Below are positions 1-12,302 of a DNA stretch of 64,000 nucleotides, piece after piece. Both the position numbers and the translations under genes were made by a program. The stretch lies in the NCBI RefSeq assembly GCF_037975245.1, contig NC_092569.1, positions 30,446,668-30,510,667 on the forward strand. The letters are read 5' to 3'. Source of the DNA: Apostichopus japonicus (Eukaryota > Echinodermata > Holothuroidea > Aspidochirotida > Stichopodidae). The notes beneath the pieces are model-generated. The model was not told the origin of the DNA and did not search any database. It was given only the letters and a program-made list of their open reading frames with translations. Position 1 is the first letter of the stretch. Each line of letters opens with the position of its first letter.

Positions 1-93
1 TATTCAAGAGTTTATTAAGGATGAAATGGCACTTTTCCAGACCCAACATCAACAATGAAAAGAAAAGGCAAGTTTTGAAGCATTTGGACACAT

Positions 94-123
94 CATGGAG
101 GTAAAACAGATTTTACCTCCATG
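94..123. repeat. Short perfect hairpin
   Basis: Two perfect 13-base inverted arms (94-106 and 111-123) are separated by four bases. Nothing else is recognisable from the left edge to about 1340 on either strand. The short open frames there show no family signature. Confidence 0.6.
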
Positions 124-1344
124 GACACATGTAGCGGCGTGACCGTGATGTTATGTAATATGTGCAAAAGTGAACGGGGATTGACCTTTATAGTAGCATT
201 TACCTCCCAGACATGTTTGCCTAGTACCTTTAATCTGGAATCCAAAATATCCATATCGCCAATGATATTTGATAGAAAGTCATAATAAAGACCAATGGAG
301 GCGGAAGAACTCTTGAATGTTTAGACTTTTCTTCTTCAACAGCAGGGATTTGTTTTACAATCTCTTTTCAGAAGCTAAGCAGTACAACCTTTAAATGGTA
401 TCCGATTATTTTAATGCATGTGATGCTGTGTTTCATGTTGCGCGTGAGTGTTGTACGTGTGGTCGTGTGTGGGTTACATTTTTGGATGTGAGTGGCGTTG
501 TGCAGTGTTTCTTGGTTTAAATTACCCTTTATGCTATTTGTTTCTGGTTTATTCTAAATAATTATCACAACAACGATTGACGACAATGGACATACATCTG
601 TTTTGAAGGCTTAAAGCCAACAATTTCATGAAAGTTGTTTTTTCTGAAACCTCCTTCGAAGTCACAAATGACATTAGTGTAATTTAAGAATGATATTGTC
701 TATGAAAAGTACAGTTTTATTTTTATGTCCTATATACAATGATTGTTATTAATGTTGTTTAAGTCACAGGCTTGTTCAGATTGAACAGAATGACTGCATA
801 GAACTGATAATGAATACAATTTGTTCAATGATTTAAGATTTGAACTACGTTGTGTGAACTGTTGGCTATGTGACTGTTTAAAATAAATCGCTGTAAGATT
901 TGTACACCCTTTGGAATATAGTCTTTTTAAATACTTATTTTGACCCATCACTATCACCCAAACTCCCTGCCCAACAAAAAAAAATGGTTTTCCTGGAATA
1001 CAAATAAGAAATATTATTGCCATAACTAACTGACCCAGCATATTCCAGGAATACATTGAGGCACTGAGCTTTTTCACAAGAAGATGTAACCTAGCCCTTC
1101 TGAAGCTAACCTTGTAGCTTATTACTACACAATAGGGCAATGAAGGGGGTGTTAATTTATATGGTACAGCAAAAACTCTTTGTCTACTGCGACTTCAGTG
1201 TAGTAACGCTTATACTAGTACTTGTGATAGGCCGCGCTTCCTCCGTGGGTTCACCACTTGTACCACTGGAGGTTTTCTTTTCCCCGATCTGGTCTTCGGA
1301 GTTTTTAATGTCGGTTATTTTACAGGAGAACGACTCGTTTATGT

Positions 1345-1578
1345 CTACCCGTTAAAGCCCAATTGTTTTATTTCATAAGAAAGGAAGGATGATAGTCTGC
1401 TTCCGTGAAGTGTTCGCTTCATACGGAGCTGTACACTGGTTAGGCCCAGTGAATCGGCGCTGCTGTTCTGCACTAACTTGGTCATAATCGCCATGTTATT
1501 TTCGTCCTTCGGCCATCGATGAAGGCTAATTACATGGGTAATGACATTACTGCAGCCCCTAGCAACACAACTGACCAT
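1345..1578 (-). pseudogene. THAP zinc-finger domain relic
   Basis: The minus-strand frame opens at 1578 with MVSCVARGCSN, followed by LHRWPKD and TKLVQN. This fits the N-terminal THAP signature: an initial Met, the C-x-x-x-G-C pair, and the HRFPKD-like block with its basic DNA-binding face. The second half of the finger lies in another frame. SEHFTEADYHP can be read there, with the expected Cys before SEHF replaced by a stop codon, so the domain has at least one frameshift (near 1425-1445) and one nonsense change. THAP fingers occur in host DNA-binding proteins and in P-element-type transposases. With no downstream domain visible I cannot say which this was. It is clearly broken. Confidence 0.7.
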
Positions 1579-1929
1579 TTATCTCGGATATATTACAACA
1601 TGTAAAAACAAACTTGAAATTTATAACAATATAGCCTAATACAGTGGTTGTTCTTTCAGTGTAAATGTTCGTGAATGTGTGGCGGTATGATCGTTGCGCA
1701 TCCGGCACTTGCATTGGCTTGGCATTTGTGTTCCTAATATGACGTCATCGTTGTCTTGTTTTAAAATCGCTTTTTTCAGAGTTCTTTATTCGGATGCAAA
1801 TATTAAAATGTAATTTCTAATTATTCCTTGAAGTTTTGAAGGTGATGAGAATAGTTCTGAACAAAGATTTTCTCATAGATTCAGCGGAAGTTACGCTCGA
1901 TTAGTTGGATTTTACATGTCATGGCCTTC
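1579..1929. other. Non-coding stretch, nothing recognised
   Basis: AT-rich sequence between the THAP relic and the LINE relic. I see no coding signature, repeat or structured element. Confidence 0.4.
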
Positions 1930-2790
1930 TTAAGAGAATGTCTGTTATGATAAATGAAAAAGACAGCTTCATCCGCGTATTGAAGCAACATTGTTTCATT
2001 CCCGGTGAAATGAAGTCCCCTTAGAATTGTATTACAATGAATTGTCAAGGCTAGAATTTCTGCACACAGAGTAAAAAAATGAAGGCTTAATTAGCAGTCT
2101 TGCCTAACACCTCTATTAATTGAAAAGAAAGCTGCAGTATAACTATTGCTACAAATGCAAAAGCTACTGTTATTAAAGAGAACATGAATCCACTTTTTAA
2201 AGCTATTGCCGAAATTAAAGAAAGTGAGAGTAGAGTGAATACAGTTCCACTCCAATCTGTCAAGAGCGTGCTCAAAGTCAACTATAAAAATGAAACCTGG
2301 TACATTTAGCTCAGAAGTATAATTAATCAGATCTAAACAAATCACATATTTTCGCAAATGCATTTTACTTTAATGACACCGCTTTACTGAGGACCGATTA
2401 CTTTAGGAATAACTAGTTTATGTCGTGACGCAAGGGCCTTAGCAACTATTTTGTAATCGGTATTCAGTAATGCGATAGGACGGTAACTTTTGTAGGATTA
2501 TTTCCAGCTTTTATATTAAGAAGTACAGTACCTCTTGATTGTTCCTTCGACGAAGTACCATTAAGGTAACTATGGTTTAATGCGTGTAACAAAGTTTGAC
2601 CAATCACTGTCAAAATTCTTATGAAAGTTAACACATAGACCATCAGAGCCTGGGGCGTTGCATATACCATCGAGAAAAGGGCTTGTTTACAATCATATAG
2701 GGAAAGAGCATCTTCACATAATTCAGAATCTTCTACAATAAAAGATGTATTTGGATAATTATTAAGGAAGTTCTTTGCAAAGCTAGTGTT
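1930..2790 (-). pseudogene. Degenerate LINE reverse transcriptase fragment
   Basis: Read on the minus strand from about 2790 to 1930, consecutive blocks of a non-LTR reverse transcriptase appear in order but in shifting frames. They are APGSDGL (near 2650), a YRPIALLNTDYK block (near 2480), VDFEHALDRLEWN (near 2260), INRGVRQDC (near 2100), and LQYADEAVFF (near 1955). The last corresponds to the catalytic YADD box and is degenerate here (YADE). The order and motif wording are those of L1/Tx1-like LINEs. Multiple frameshifts and a stop directly after VRQDC show it is dead. The minus-strand frame at 2844-3101 may be an upstream part of the same element, but it carries no motif I can identify. 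Confidence 0.8.
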
Positions 2791-3104
2791 AGAGTAATAC
2801 CACTTTTTTTAATATATTTATTTGAATATACCGTGTTTATCAGTCAAAACACAGCCATCATTATTCTAAAGTTTCCGAATTGAACTATTGGTTTTACTTT
2901 TTTTCTAAGGCTAAGTAATGTTTGGTATTTTCTCTCTCTTCTCAACTCATCTAGCATGTCAGCCTGAAGCTTACAATTATAACAATCCAGCAGCCTATGC
3001 GGGCCTCCTTTGGTTGTGAACGGATAACAGCAGTGTCGGAAATATACAGCTGCTGTTCTAAAGTAGAATCTTTGAAAGGAGCTCACATTCTTTCTGACCA
3101 TACT

Positions 3105-3588
3105 ATACTATACCATACTATTTCTTCTAATACAATATTTAAAGTACTCCCATCGTAAAGATGGATCCGGAAAAGCACCTTTAGACAGGTTTTCACCGAT
3201 AAGTGCATTAATGAGGGCAACAAAATTATGATCATTTAGAAAATCATTATTGAATTTCAGTAGCCGGGCCTCTGTTTTTTGAATGCATAGTTAGGCTAAG
3301 ATTAACCATATAATGGTAGGACAAGATAGCAGGAGAAAGGGTGATGCTATTTATACAATGCTGGAGGTCACTAGAAAGAAGAAAGAAATGAAGGCCAGGA
3401 GTTACGTTAGAGCTCCATGTAAATATTTTGCACAACTGATTTCTCTTCTCCACACGTCAATGAGATCAAAGATACCCATCAATGATAAGATTAGTCGTTC
3501 CTAGGCGATAGCATGAAATTGAAATAAGCTTCTATCCAATATAATGAAAACAATATTACTAGTCAAAATACTGATGGCGAGCTTTTTT
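3105..3588. other. Intergenic, nothing recognised
   Basis: Short open frames on both strands show no domain signature. Similarity to the 3' flanks of FReD-2 and FReD-3 starts only near 3540. Confidence 0.4.
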
Positions 3589-3594
3589 TTTATT
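3589..3594 (-). promoter_or_regulatory. Candidate poly(A) signal of FReD-1
   Basis: An AATAAA hexamer on the minus strand about 360 nt past the FReD-1 stop. An AATAAA lies in aligned flanking sequence after FReD-2 (19888-19893, with a second at 19904-19909) and after FReD-3 (37718-37723). That conservation is the main support. The cleavage site is not visible. Confidence 0.45.
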
Positions 3595-3951
3595 ATTTGA
3601 ATAAACACATTTTGAATCAATGCAATTATCGATAAATGACAAAATATTAGACGTCAACTAGTTCCATGCAGTGCTAACTTTTCCCTTGAAAATGGTGCAC
3701 CGTCATCGATATTTACCGCATAACATATGATAGCATTGTAATTCGACCGATGATCACGTTTGGGTATACCTAATCCATGTTAAGGATAATGTACATGATA
3801 TGTAATGACTATACAAGGCTGATCGACACATTGCTGCCTTTCTGTCACTTTGGTTTTCTAATTATAAAAATCTTCTATAATTTCGATACAACGATATTTA
3901 ACATATGTTGTAATTTCTCCGATCCTTGTGACCTTAAAGACTTCTAATTTA

Positions 3952-4393
3952 CTAATTTGATCTTCGGATTGCCTGTATTTTTATTTTTGTTGTTGTTATA
4001 CGGCAATCAGAACCGTGAAGATTCTTCCAGAAGGTACCGCGGTTATCGTTGAACAAGTAGTCACCGTTGAGATTGGAGTAGCCGCAGGAATAGACAGTTG
4101 TTTGGTAGACCGGGTTTAGGTTTGCGCAGCTTCTGTTTTTGGAATAATCATTAAAATACGATAAAGATTGCTGTCACAATCACTATGACAGATACAGTAG
4201 GTGTACTCGTAGTCTCCTGTAGCTACGCGGTTGCTGAATGAGTAGCAGTTGCTGGTAGAGCCCGTTTTACTATCGTCAGGATACCACCAGCCACCTCGGT
4301 GTTTTTCTGCGCAGTCGAAGTTACTCGATCCATCATTGTCTTGATCGTGCGTACTAAATCGATTTCCTGAATTTGCCCCCATAGCGTTGTTAC
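3952..4393 (-). pseudogene. FReD-1 exon 8, FReD-B C-terminus, frame change in insert
   Basis: The start is open: NNAMGANSGNRFSTHDQDND (Ca2+-site DQDND), CAEKHRGGWWYPDD. In the variable insert the frame shifts. The upstream frame stops at 4116. The terminal block (SCGYSNLNGDY, FWKNLHGSDCRITTT, stop at 3952) is in another frame. The trinucleotide run of the paralogues is absent. Exon length 442 nt differs in phase from 503 and 476 nt. Confidence 0.8.
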
Positions 4394-5449
4394 CTAGAAA
4401 TAACGAATAATTAGGGAATTTATTTTCTTGTTACTTTGTTCCATTTCTGATCATTTGTATGGGAACCTTAGTTCATAACATCGTTTATTATGTTAATAGA
4501 TTTCGTTATATCAATATTATAATTTATAGTATAATTTCAACAATTGCGAAAAATATTAAATAATGAAGCAATATCAAGGTACGTGTGAGATGAGTAGAAA
4601 TGTAAACAGCTCCTACTTTGAAGTACTCATATTTTGCCAATTGTAGTATGGTCTTGAATTTTCAACAGTGTAGGTTTTCAAATAAGAGGAAATGATGTAA
4701 TTTGCTTTATTTTTTTTGTCGTCATCGTCTCTATAGTAAAATATCTTTTCTGACGTACTTTACTTCCATTTGATATCGACAAAACAATTATTTGCTTATC
4801 TGATTATACATTATAACGATAAGAACTAAGGCAGGTAATGATTTTTGAGAAGGTGAAACATACAGTTCGTCTCGACTGATCTCTGTCAAAAAAGTTCAAA
4901 TTTATAGTATACTTTTGTTTTTATTATTGTAATATCATTGGCTTCTTAATAAATACAATGAACTAATTTTGAATTGTGAAATGAAACTTAAATTTCTTTT
5001 TGTTTTTTCATGAAATGTAATTATTTCACTCTTGAATAATATCTTTCATCCACAAAGTGAACTGAAATGTTGCAGCAGTTCTATGATTTCCAAACTAGTT
5101 ATTATTCCTTCCTAAGATTGACAAAGCATGTGTGAAAATGCAAGAAAGTATACCCAGAACTATATAGAGGCTTGGTTGATATGATATATCATTATGTTAC
5201 AATCTAAAATTATACCAACACGGGTCAAAGTGTTAAGCAATTGTACAATGAGCAATCAGTACGGGACTGTTAGCACAATGTCTAGTACATAGTTCTACAT
5301 TAGTATCCACAATAGATTTATAATATGACCTGCGTATATGTACGAGTGCAAATACTAGAGTATGATTACGACTACAGGTAGTTATGTTAGAATAAGATAA
5401 CGCAATAATTACACTTCTGCGTATGATTGACATTTAGCACAATACATAC

Positions 5450-5710
5450 CAGCATTTCCATTGTAGCCACCCAATGACAGTTGGTATTTTCTCCCTCGTT
5501 ACTGATTCTGAAAGATGAATAACGGCTGTGGTATGTTGATCCTTCTCTGTTTGTCTTTTCTATTAGAAGTTGGTAGGGTTTTTGGTTTGTTACTTTGTAT
5601 ATTTTATCGTTTCCAATCCAATGATCTCCTGTGGGGTTTCCAAAACCGTTTCTGCACTCATTCCAGTTTTGATAAAAGTTGACGGATCTACTTGTACGTC
5701 TTTGCAAAAT
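5450..5710 (-). pseudogene. FReD-1 exon 7, FReD-B middle, frameshifted
   Basis: Opens ILQRRTSRSVNFYQNW, then GDHWIGNDKIY and YHSRYSSFRISNEGE. After this a one-base deletion near 5485-5492 leaves the expected LSLGGYNGNAG out of frame (261 nt against 262 in both paralogues). Splice sites are intact. Confidence 0.85.
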
Positions 5711-5954
5711 CTATAGAAACAGAATAAACAAGTACATCGAGTGAGTAATATATGAAGTGCCCCATTTTGCTACAATAACTTAAGAATTAACTGTGGTAGG
5801 TCACTACACTGATTGGATTGAACTGATAGGAAGATGAATCAATTTAATCAATAGTTGAATTATTAATACGAATATTAGAGAACATAGTTCTGTCGTATGA
5901 GAAAATGTACTGTTAACATGGTAAAGCGTTTGTTTTCCAATAGTTCATACTTAC

Positions 5955-6255
5955 TGTCCAACCCCCACTAGACATTTCACAATAAACATCAAACCCGGAG
6001 CTTTCAGCGGGGTAATTGTGTATATTTTCTGTTAGTTCTTCTATCTGCTGTGTAAAGATCAGAACAATCTATCGGTCCACTGCGGGTACATGTAAGACCA
6101 TCACCTTCAAACCATTCGTTACAGTAACATCTACGGACATCATTCAGCTTCTCGCATGTTGCGTCTGCACTGCAACTGCAACTCTCACTTGTGAGTACGT
6201 TACTGATGCAGGTTATCCGTAAGGAACAGTCATGATTAATGTATGATTCACCTTC
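5955..6255 (-). pseudogene. FReD-1 exon 6, TILa/EGF + FReD-B start, frameshifted
   Basis: Encodes EGESYINHDCSLRITC, a CSCSADATCEKLN stretch, RRCYCNEWFEGDGLTC (EGF-like), then the FReD opening DCSDLYTADRR. Compared with the 300-nt exons of FReD-2 and FReD-3 it has one extra base near 6015-6022, so the frame ends in LPR and a stop at 6004. The remainder (SSGFDVYCEMSSGGWT) is readable only in the next frame. Confidence 0.85.
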
Positions 6256-6640
6256 CTGGAAAAGATAAACGTTAAACGACATATTCCAGTGGAAGTAAAA
6301 TCAATGTTTATTTGGTACAACGCTTGGTAGCGCTCTCTGAGTAAAACTCAATTTCTACTACTAAATGGTCGTGAGCGTTTTAAATATATTACGTAAAGTT
6401 CATCATGATGTGTGAAATTGCTTTGGATGCCTTGTATTTTGCTGGGTCTCAATTAGAAGACGTTTGCAAGAACATGTTAAACCGAAATGGAAGTGAAAAT
6501 CAATATCATCAATAATCATGAGAATTAATTACAGATAAAATAAAAAGTATGGTCCAATCAATTGAAATCCAAGATTTTATGTTATAGCGTACTTTTCATG
6601 TTATATATTAAGACTTGTGAATGACATCAAATAAACTTAC

Positions 6641-6843
6641 TGCTAATACGACGCCTTCTCTTTGGACGTAACAGGCACATTGCTCTTGAGGTATGCAGCT
6701 ATCTCCAAGAATCATGTAGTTTTCTGGACAAAGACATATCTCTGGATCCACTGGTATGACACAATCATTTGGATTCTCGCAAGTTCTTACACATGTATTG
6801 TCATAATTATCCTTGTTGGATGAGCACCAGGTGATGTTTAAAT
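6641..6843 (-). CDS. FReD-1 exon 5, TIL cysteine-rich domain
   Basis: Reads DLNITWCSSNKDNYD, then CVRTCENPNDC, CLCPENYMILGDSCI and PQEQCACY. The spacing of about ten cysteines, with CPEN.. and C(I/V)P...C.C at the end, is the trypsin-inhibitor-like (TIL) cysteine-rich fold found in VWF, mucins, zonadhesin and small protease inhibitors. 203 nt, phase 2 to 0, ending REGVVLA before GTAAG. It is near-identical to the FReD-3 TIL, which is two codons longer. Confidence 0.85.
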
Positions 6844-7210
6844 CTGGGAAATTGAAACCACAACAAGTTAATCCTAGCTTGAAGTGTTAGCTCACTGTTA
6901 TGACATCACGTTATTAGCGAGTCGTGTTACCATCGTGATGCTCTGGCCGCTCGGAACATTTGGTGACTTTTAACATAGGATTAAATGTAAGCCGGATTTG
7001 TTATTGTGTTATTGTTAAGGCTCATTACTTATACTCATTTATGTCACATACAAAAATAGTATTACATTTTCATGTATTCAAAAATTGGAATCAATCAATA
7101 TAGTTGTGTATGATAATCATTTCCTCCATTGAAACTTTTCTTAAAGCATTCTTCAATTTCCGGTTTGAGTTCAAAGATATAGAGGAAATATTTTATATAA
7201 AAAGTCTAAC

Positions 7211-7475
7211 CTGTTATTCCATCGACAACACCAAGACTTGTTATAGAATAATTCCCCCATTCATCAGCTATGCGAAAGTTGTCGTATGTCAAGGAATATG
7301 ACTGGCCTGCATAATTCTCTAGCTCGATGCGCAGCTGGTACCTTTTTTGGTTTATCAAGTGAGCTAACTTTTCATTACCAATCAGAAATTCACTGCCTAA
7401 GAAACCAATTCCGTTTTTGTATTCGTCCCAGGTTCGATTAAAACCGATGGATCCATCAAAACGTCGTTGTATGAC
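7211..7475 (-). CDS. FReD-1 exon 4, FReD-A middle part
   Basis: Begins VIQRRFDGSIGFNRTW, then GFLGSEFLIGNEK, YQLRIELE and YDNFRIADEWGNYSI. This is the QRR...W..Y..GFG...EFWLGNE...L..Q..Y.LR.. core of fibrinogen domains. 265 nt, phase 0 to 1, with a slightly weak donor (GTTAGA). The next exon is TIL and not the FReD C-terminal third, so this domain is truncated by design. Confidence 0.85.
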
Positions 7476-7878
7476 CTGAACAATTAAAAAAAAAAGGTAA
7501 ACAACTAACGGATACATTTCATTATCTTATGATGTTAACCTTATAGCCAAAATGTGCGGCTCATCTCAATAAATACGAATAGGATAGAACACACTTGTGA
7601 TGTTGCGTTGTATCTTATCTTTATACATGTATAGATCACTAGCCTAGTTGAGCAGAGAAAAAAATAAGTTTTATAATCGTACTAAAATTAAATATAATTA
7701 CTCTGGGTAGTTTTGTTTCCGACATTAGGCTCCAAATATGCATACATCGTACAAGTTATATCATCCGACGGATTGTAAAACTAAAATGGACTGAAAATTC
7801 TAATGTGTCCTACAAAGTTTGTCTTGGAGAGTAACGTCTGTGATTGTAAGTGTTCACGTCTTGAAATATATTACTTAC

Positions 7879-8051
7879 TGTCCAACCGCCAGATGTAGTG
7901 TTGTGATCACAATATGTCTGGAATGGTTCCGGGTATTTGTCAGGTTTAATCAGGTAAACACCGGATTTGGCGTTGGTAGAAGAGCATTTGTTAAGTACTT
8001 CATGACAATCCCTTGGATCCTCCGGTGTTTGAAATAGAAAATACTGCAAGT
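7879..8051 (-). CDS. FReD-1 exon 3, FReD-A N-terminal part
   Basis: Encodes LQYFLFQTPEDPRDC, then SGVYLIKPDKYPEPF, YCD and SGGWT. These are the classic fibrinogen C-domain opening: the first Cys, G-x-Y-x-I-x-P, and the Cys before GGWT. Two acceptors lie eight bases apart (after GCTAG or after TTGCAG). Only the upstream one, at 8052-8053, keeps phase with the 31-nt exon. 173 nt, phase 1 to 0. Confidence 0.85.
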
Positions 8052-8389
8052 CTAGCACCACGATTATGTAAAGAAGATGAGAACAAATCGTAAAACTGTT
8101 GCAGATGCAGTTCCATTTGTAAAGAATTATTTCAAGAGAAATATGATATATGGCTACATTGCAATATATTTGTTTAAACTACACAGTAAACATGACGTGG
8201 TAACTATATACTATAAACCATAAGAAAGGGTATTCAATAACTTTCGGCTAATATTCATGGAGGCTAATATGAGCAAGTATACTTTATTTGAATTGAATAT
8301 CTAACGCAAAGAACTACCGTGACTCTCTGGCGATATGGTCACATAAGCAAAACTGATTAGTAATAGCTTTCCTCGACATTAAGGTATAA

Positions 8390-8600
8390 TTTTGCCCTAT
8401 TTTCACCTGTTTTACAACAATCTAACGTTCATCAGCACTGTTCTGAGATTTACAAAGTGCCAAATGATTGAACGAGCTTACAGTATGCAAAGTCTTAACA
8501 AAGTGCGTGTTTTTGTCCCTTCTGTTACTGTTACTTGCCATTTAGCCGGTGAAGAAGATCCTGCTAGGATCGAAACGTCAAAGCCAACTTACTAAGATCC
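8390..8600 (+). repeat. Dispersed repeat with GATCC/GGATC hairpin (copy 1)
   Basis: Lies in FReD-1 intron 2. It ends with a small hairpin (stem GATCC/GGATC, 8557-8570) flanked by TGAAGAA on the left and GAAAC on the right. Related copies lie at 26990-27100 and 47160-47320. The arrangement recalls the hammerhead ribozyme core reported in Penelope-like elements, but the core is imperfect here. Confidence 0.55.
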
Positions 8601-8951
8601 AATTACTAACAAGTATGAATACATATAATCGGAACTATCTTTATTGCTTGAAAAAAAAATGACTAATGGCTTGTATTTCTTTCAGTTTTATTATCGCTGA
8701 GTTTCGAAAATTTACCCCAATCAGCGCTAAATCTACTTCAATACACAGTAATGGGAAATTATTGACAATTATAAATCATTATTTATCTTACAAATTGAAA
8801 TAGGAGAAAGTACCACATATAAAGTACATCTATATATATGGTTTATTTTCTAAATTAAATTTTCCGAACTATTATTTAGATAACAAATTTCTGTTAATTG
8901 GTTAGTTCTCGGTAGTTTATATTAATCTTTACCCTTGAAATGAAAACTTAC

Positions 8952-8982
8952 TTGAATCGTTGACTCTTATGCTTAACGTTAT
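8952..8982 (-). CDS. FReD-1 exon 2, 31-nt linker
   Basis: A micro-exon between ACCACAG and GTAAGT encoding ITLSIRVNDS plus one base (phase 0 to 1). The same length and phase occur in FReD-2 (26306-26336) and FReD-3 (47646-47676), which is the main evidence for so small an exon. Confidence 0.75.
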
Positions 8983-11900
8983 CTGTGGTAAAAAATAAAT
9001 AAAAGGAATGTACGATTAAGTGAAGTACATTCTGAAGAAACAATATCGAGTGAAGAAGGTTGTACGAAGGTCAATGTATCACAATATACAGGACATACGC
9101 CAATCCGTTACACCTTCACTTTAACAGATCCTATCATTTTAAGTTTAAATATACAGAATATAATTTTATAACTCATTAAAATAAAATCTGATTTCGCTTT
9201 TGATCAAATAAATGAAATAAATATCCAACTTGTAAATTATTATAGAAAAAGGTGAAAAGAACGGGAAAAAAAATTCACAAATCCAAATTCTAAGCAGTTA
9301 TAGAATGTTTCGCAATCTTAATATTTATTTAACATTGATTTTACTGCTCTTAAGCATAGCTAAAATTAAAAGTAGGTTTTATTGAATAACTTTAATTGTT
9401 TGAAAATATGAGTATATGTCTGTTTGCATGTCTTCATATATTTCTTATTCACATTATTACACATGAAAAAAATCATAGGTCACAATACACTAACTTAATT
9501 TAACGATCATAACTACGATAAGTAGATGAAAGTAATTATTCCCTTTGCATTATGCTAATCGAAATTTGAATGACATATTATCTGAAAAAGCGAAAAGAAA
9601 ACCTACAATATATTATTGAAAGAAAATTAAGAGTGCAAACATCAGCGCTATGTGGATTTAAAACAAATTGAAACCTTACCCACGTCCTTAAAAAAAAAAA
9701 AAAAAAAAAAAAACATGTATCCGACTCTACATTTTACCGCATAATATTATTTATTTTGGCAATAATGAATTTTGTTCATTGCAGGTGTGTTGTGAACTAT
9801 AAATAATAAAAAATAGTTGATATAATTAGGCTTTTATCAATATATAAGAACCTTGATGACCGCCAAAGTTGTTTGGCACGCTCCTAAGTTGCATACTATT
9901 GACCACAAGCGGTAATGTTTATCTTTTTACCTATTCGCATACTAAGAACATCTCTTAAAAACGGTGATTTATGATAAGATTTATGACGTTTTGCAATGTG
10001 TTCGTGTCCCTTACACGCTTCCGTAAGCTATAACCAAAAATGGAAAAGTCTCTATTATGCAGAAACGATGCAATTCAAGAATTCATTATTTTCTGTTTAG
10101 AAACTTAAATAAAAATATGCACACAAATTATTGCAGAAATCTCGAGCTATGTGCAAACGTATTCTAGTTAGAATATTTTTTAAATTGTGTTATATTTTTA
10201 CAATGAGACACTTATTCTGTCCTTCTTGAAGAGAAATGAAGAAAATTTGTGATCCGTAAACTTTGATCTCCTAGTTGTGTTCGTAAAGTAAGCTTAGTGC
10301 AATTATCTGTAAGGTGAAACTGAATATATAATGCTAATGAGGTACTTATACACTGGGATAACGTGCAATTTACCATCAAAAGCTTAAAAATAGCCAAGTT
10401 TTGAAAACATGTCATGAAAAAGAGCAAAAAAATGCATAAAAATTCATCCGTTGTGAAGAAGAGTTTTGTTTGTTTCGATACAAGCCACTTGATTGACTTG
10501 GACAAGCATCATATAGATCTTTTTTGTCTTCAACATCACAAACCACGTTTACGTTGTACGCTCCAGCTACTGACGATAATTGTCAACATTAGTTCGCCTG
10601 AAAGCTACAACTGTATACTATGTGGGTATGACATTTGTTGTCAACTTCAATAACTTTTTGCAACAACAACAACTTATTGCTTTATCATAGATACAATATT
10701 TATATAGATAAATATGTCGATCTGTTTAGGAAAATTGTACTCAGAACGTATGCAATCATTAAGGCTTTCAATGTGCATACATTATGCAGAGTTCTGTTTT
10801 ACCTTCAAAAACATGGTTCATGTCATAAACTATATTTTTATAAAATTTTGGGCAAAGCCTAACACTTGATGGGAACTTTATTACCCTCATGATTATAGTT
10901 TTTCAACTAATCTAAACTTAATTACCTAAACTAAGAAATGGATAACGATCTTTACAACACATGTGATGGAACGATTGCGAACTTCTTACAAGATACGATA
11001 AAATGACGATTGACGCTCAATCAACATAACCTCATGTATCATAGCAAAAAACAAGTTACCGTATCCATAACCAAAACTGTTTTGATAACCCTTTGTGCAC
11101 ATCAAGAAAAACGGATACTCTTTCGGCAACTTTACGTTTACTGTATCTATTTAAGACACAAAACCATTCTTGAACAAATTATACGTCTGTGTATTAGGCA
11201 TTATGCTTCTTTCAAACATTACATCCAACAGATTGATTATATATTATAACGTTTTAAATATAGCAAATTGGATATTAAACGTATTCAAAAGTGCAGTTAT
11301 CATTTCCGTATGCATATTTGTTGTTTTAAAAAATTAAAAGCTGAACTTTATTCACTTTACCCTACTAGTTGGGTATTCATTTTGACGGAGAGATAAATGT
11401 TGTATTCGGAAAATATGAATAGTTTTATGAATTGACGGAACAAATTGTCATCGTGAAGAAAAAACTTCGTTGTATTTTGAAATTGTTAGTTGCTTTATAC
11501 ATTTGCATTTTAAACTTCATGATATATTTTCTTTGATAAGCAGATGATTAGTTCACAAGTTAATCATAAAGTTATTAGAATAAGTTAACGGATACTTAAT
11601 CATATGTAGGGTTTCGAAACCCATATGCTCTCGTAACAAAAACGATTAAGCTTTGCACTCAAGATGGACGCGAAACATGTTGTATTTGAAACAATATTGT
11701 GTGAATTATGGATATATTTAAGTTATAATATTTCAAATTTCAATATGTATATGTATTTTGTATTCTTCCAGGTATTTCAAAGTTCTCCGCCAAACAGATT
11801 CGTGTTGATTGTAAATAGTTTAGCCTCTGTAAATGGCATAAACAAGATGATGTTCTGCTTAGTAAAAATTATGTTGTAGATTTTCTTTTTACGTGTTTGT

Positions 11901-12302
11901 TTTATTCTCAAAACTCAATGATGTAGTGACTAATTGGGTATCAACAAAATGAAACAGAATTGACCGTACGAATAGGAGGCTGTTAGAGAATATATAATGA
12001 CAATATATTAAATGCAATAAGTAATAAAGAGAGAAATTTGCTCGATAACGCAAGTTTCAAAAAAGTTACAGTTGCATTGAGCCGATAGCTCATCAATCGT
12101 AATATTCTCTACAAGCAATCGTGGTAACAATTCAGCGCAGTTAGACAGTTGTTTTATTTTATATGTAGAGAAAAGGTACAGATCTTATTTGAAGCTGAAG
12201 TGAATGAAATACTGACACATTGCCAATTATTGAAAAAAAATATACAAGTAAAGGTTTACTTTGTAGACATTAATTTGATTCAACTAATGTTTAGAGACTT
12301 AC
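8983..12302 (-). other. FReD-1 intron 1
   Basis: A 3.3 kb AT-rich intron with a 26-base poly(A) run near 9689-9712. Nearly all of it is colinear with FReD-3 intron 1 (47677-54897), apart from an extra ~4 kb in FReD-3. Several open frames here have no recognisable protein content. Confidence 0.6.
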
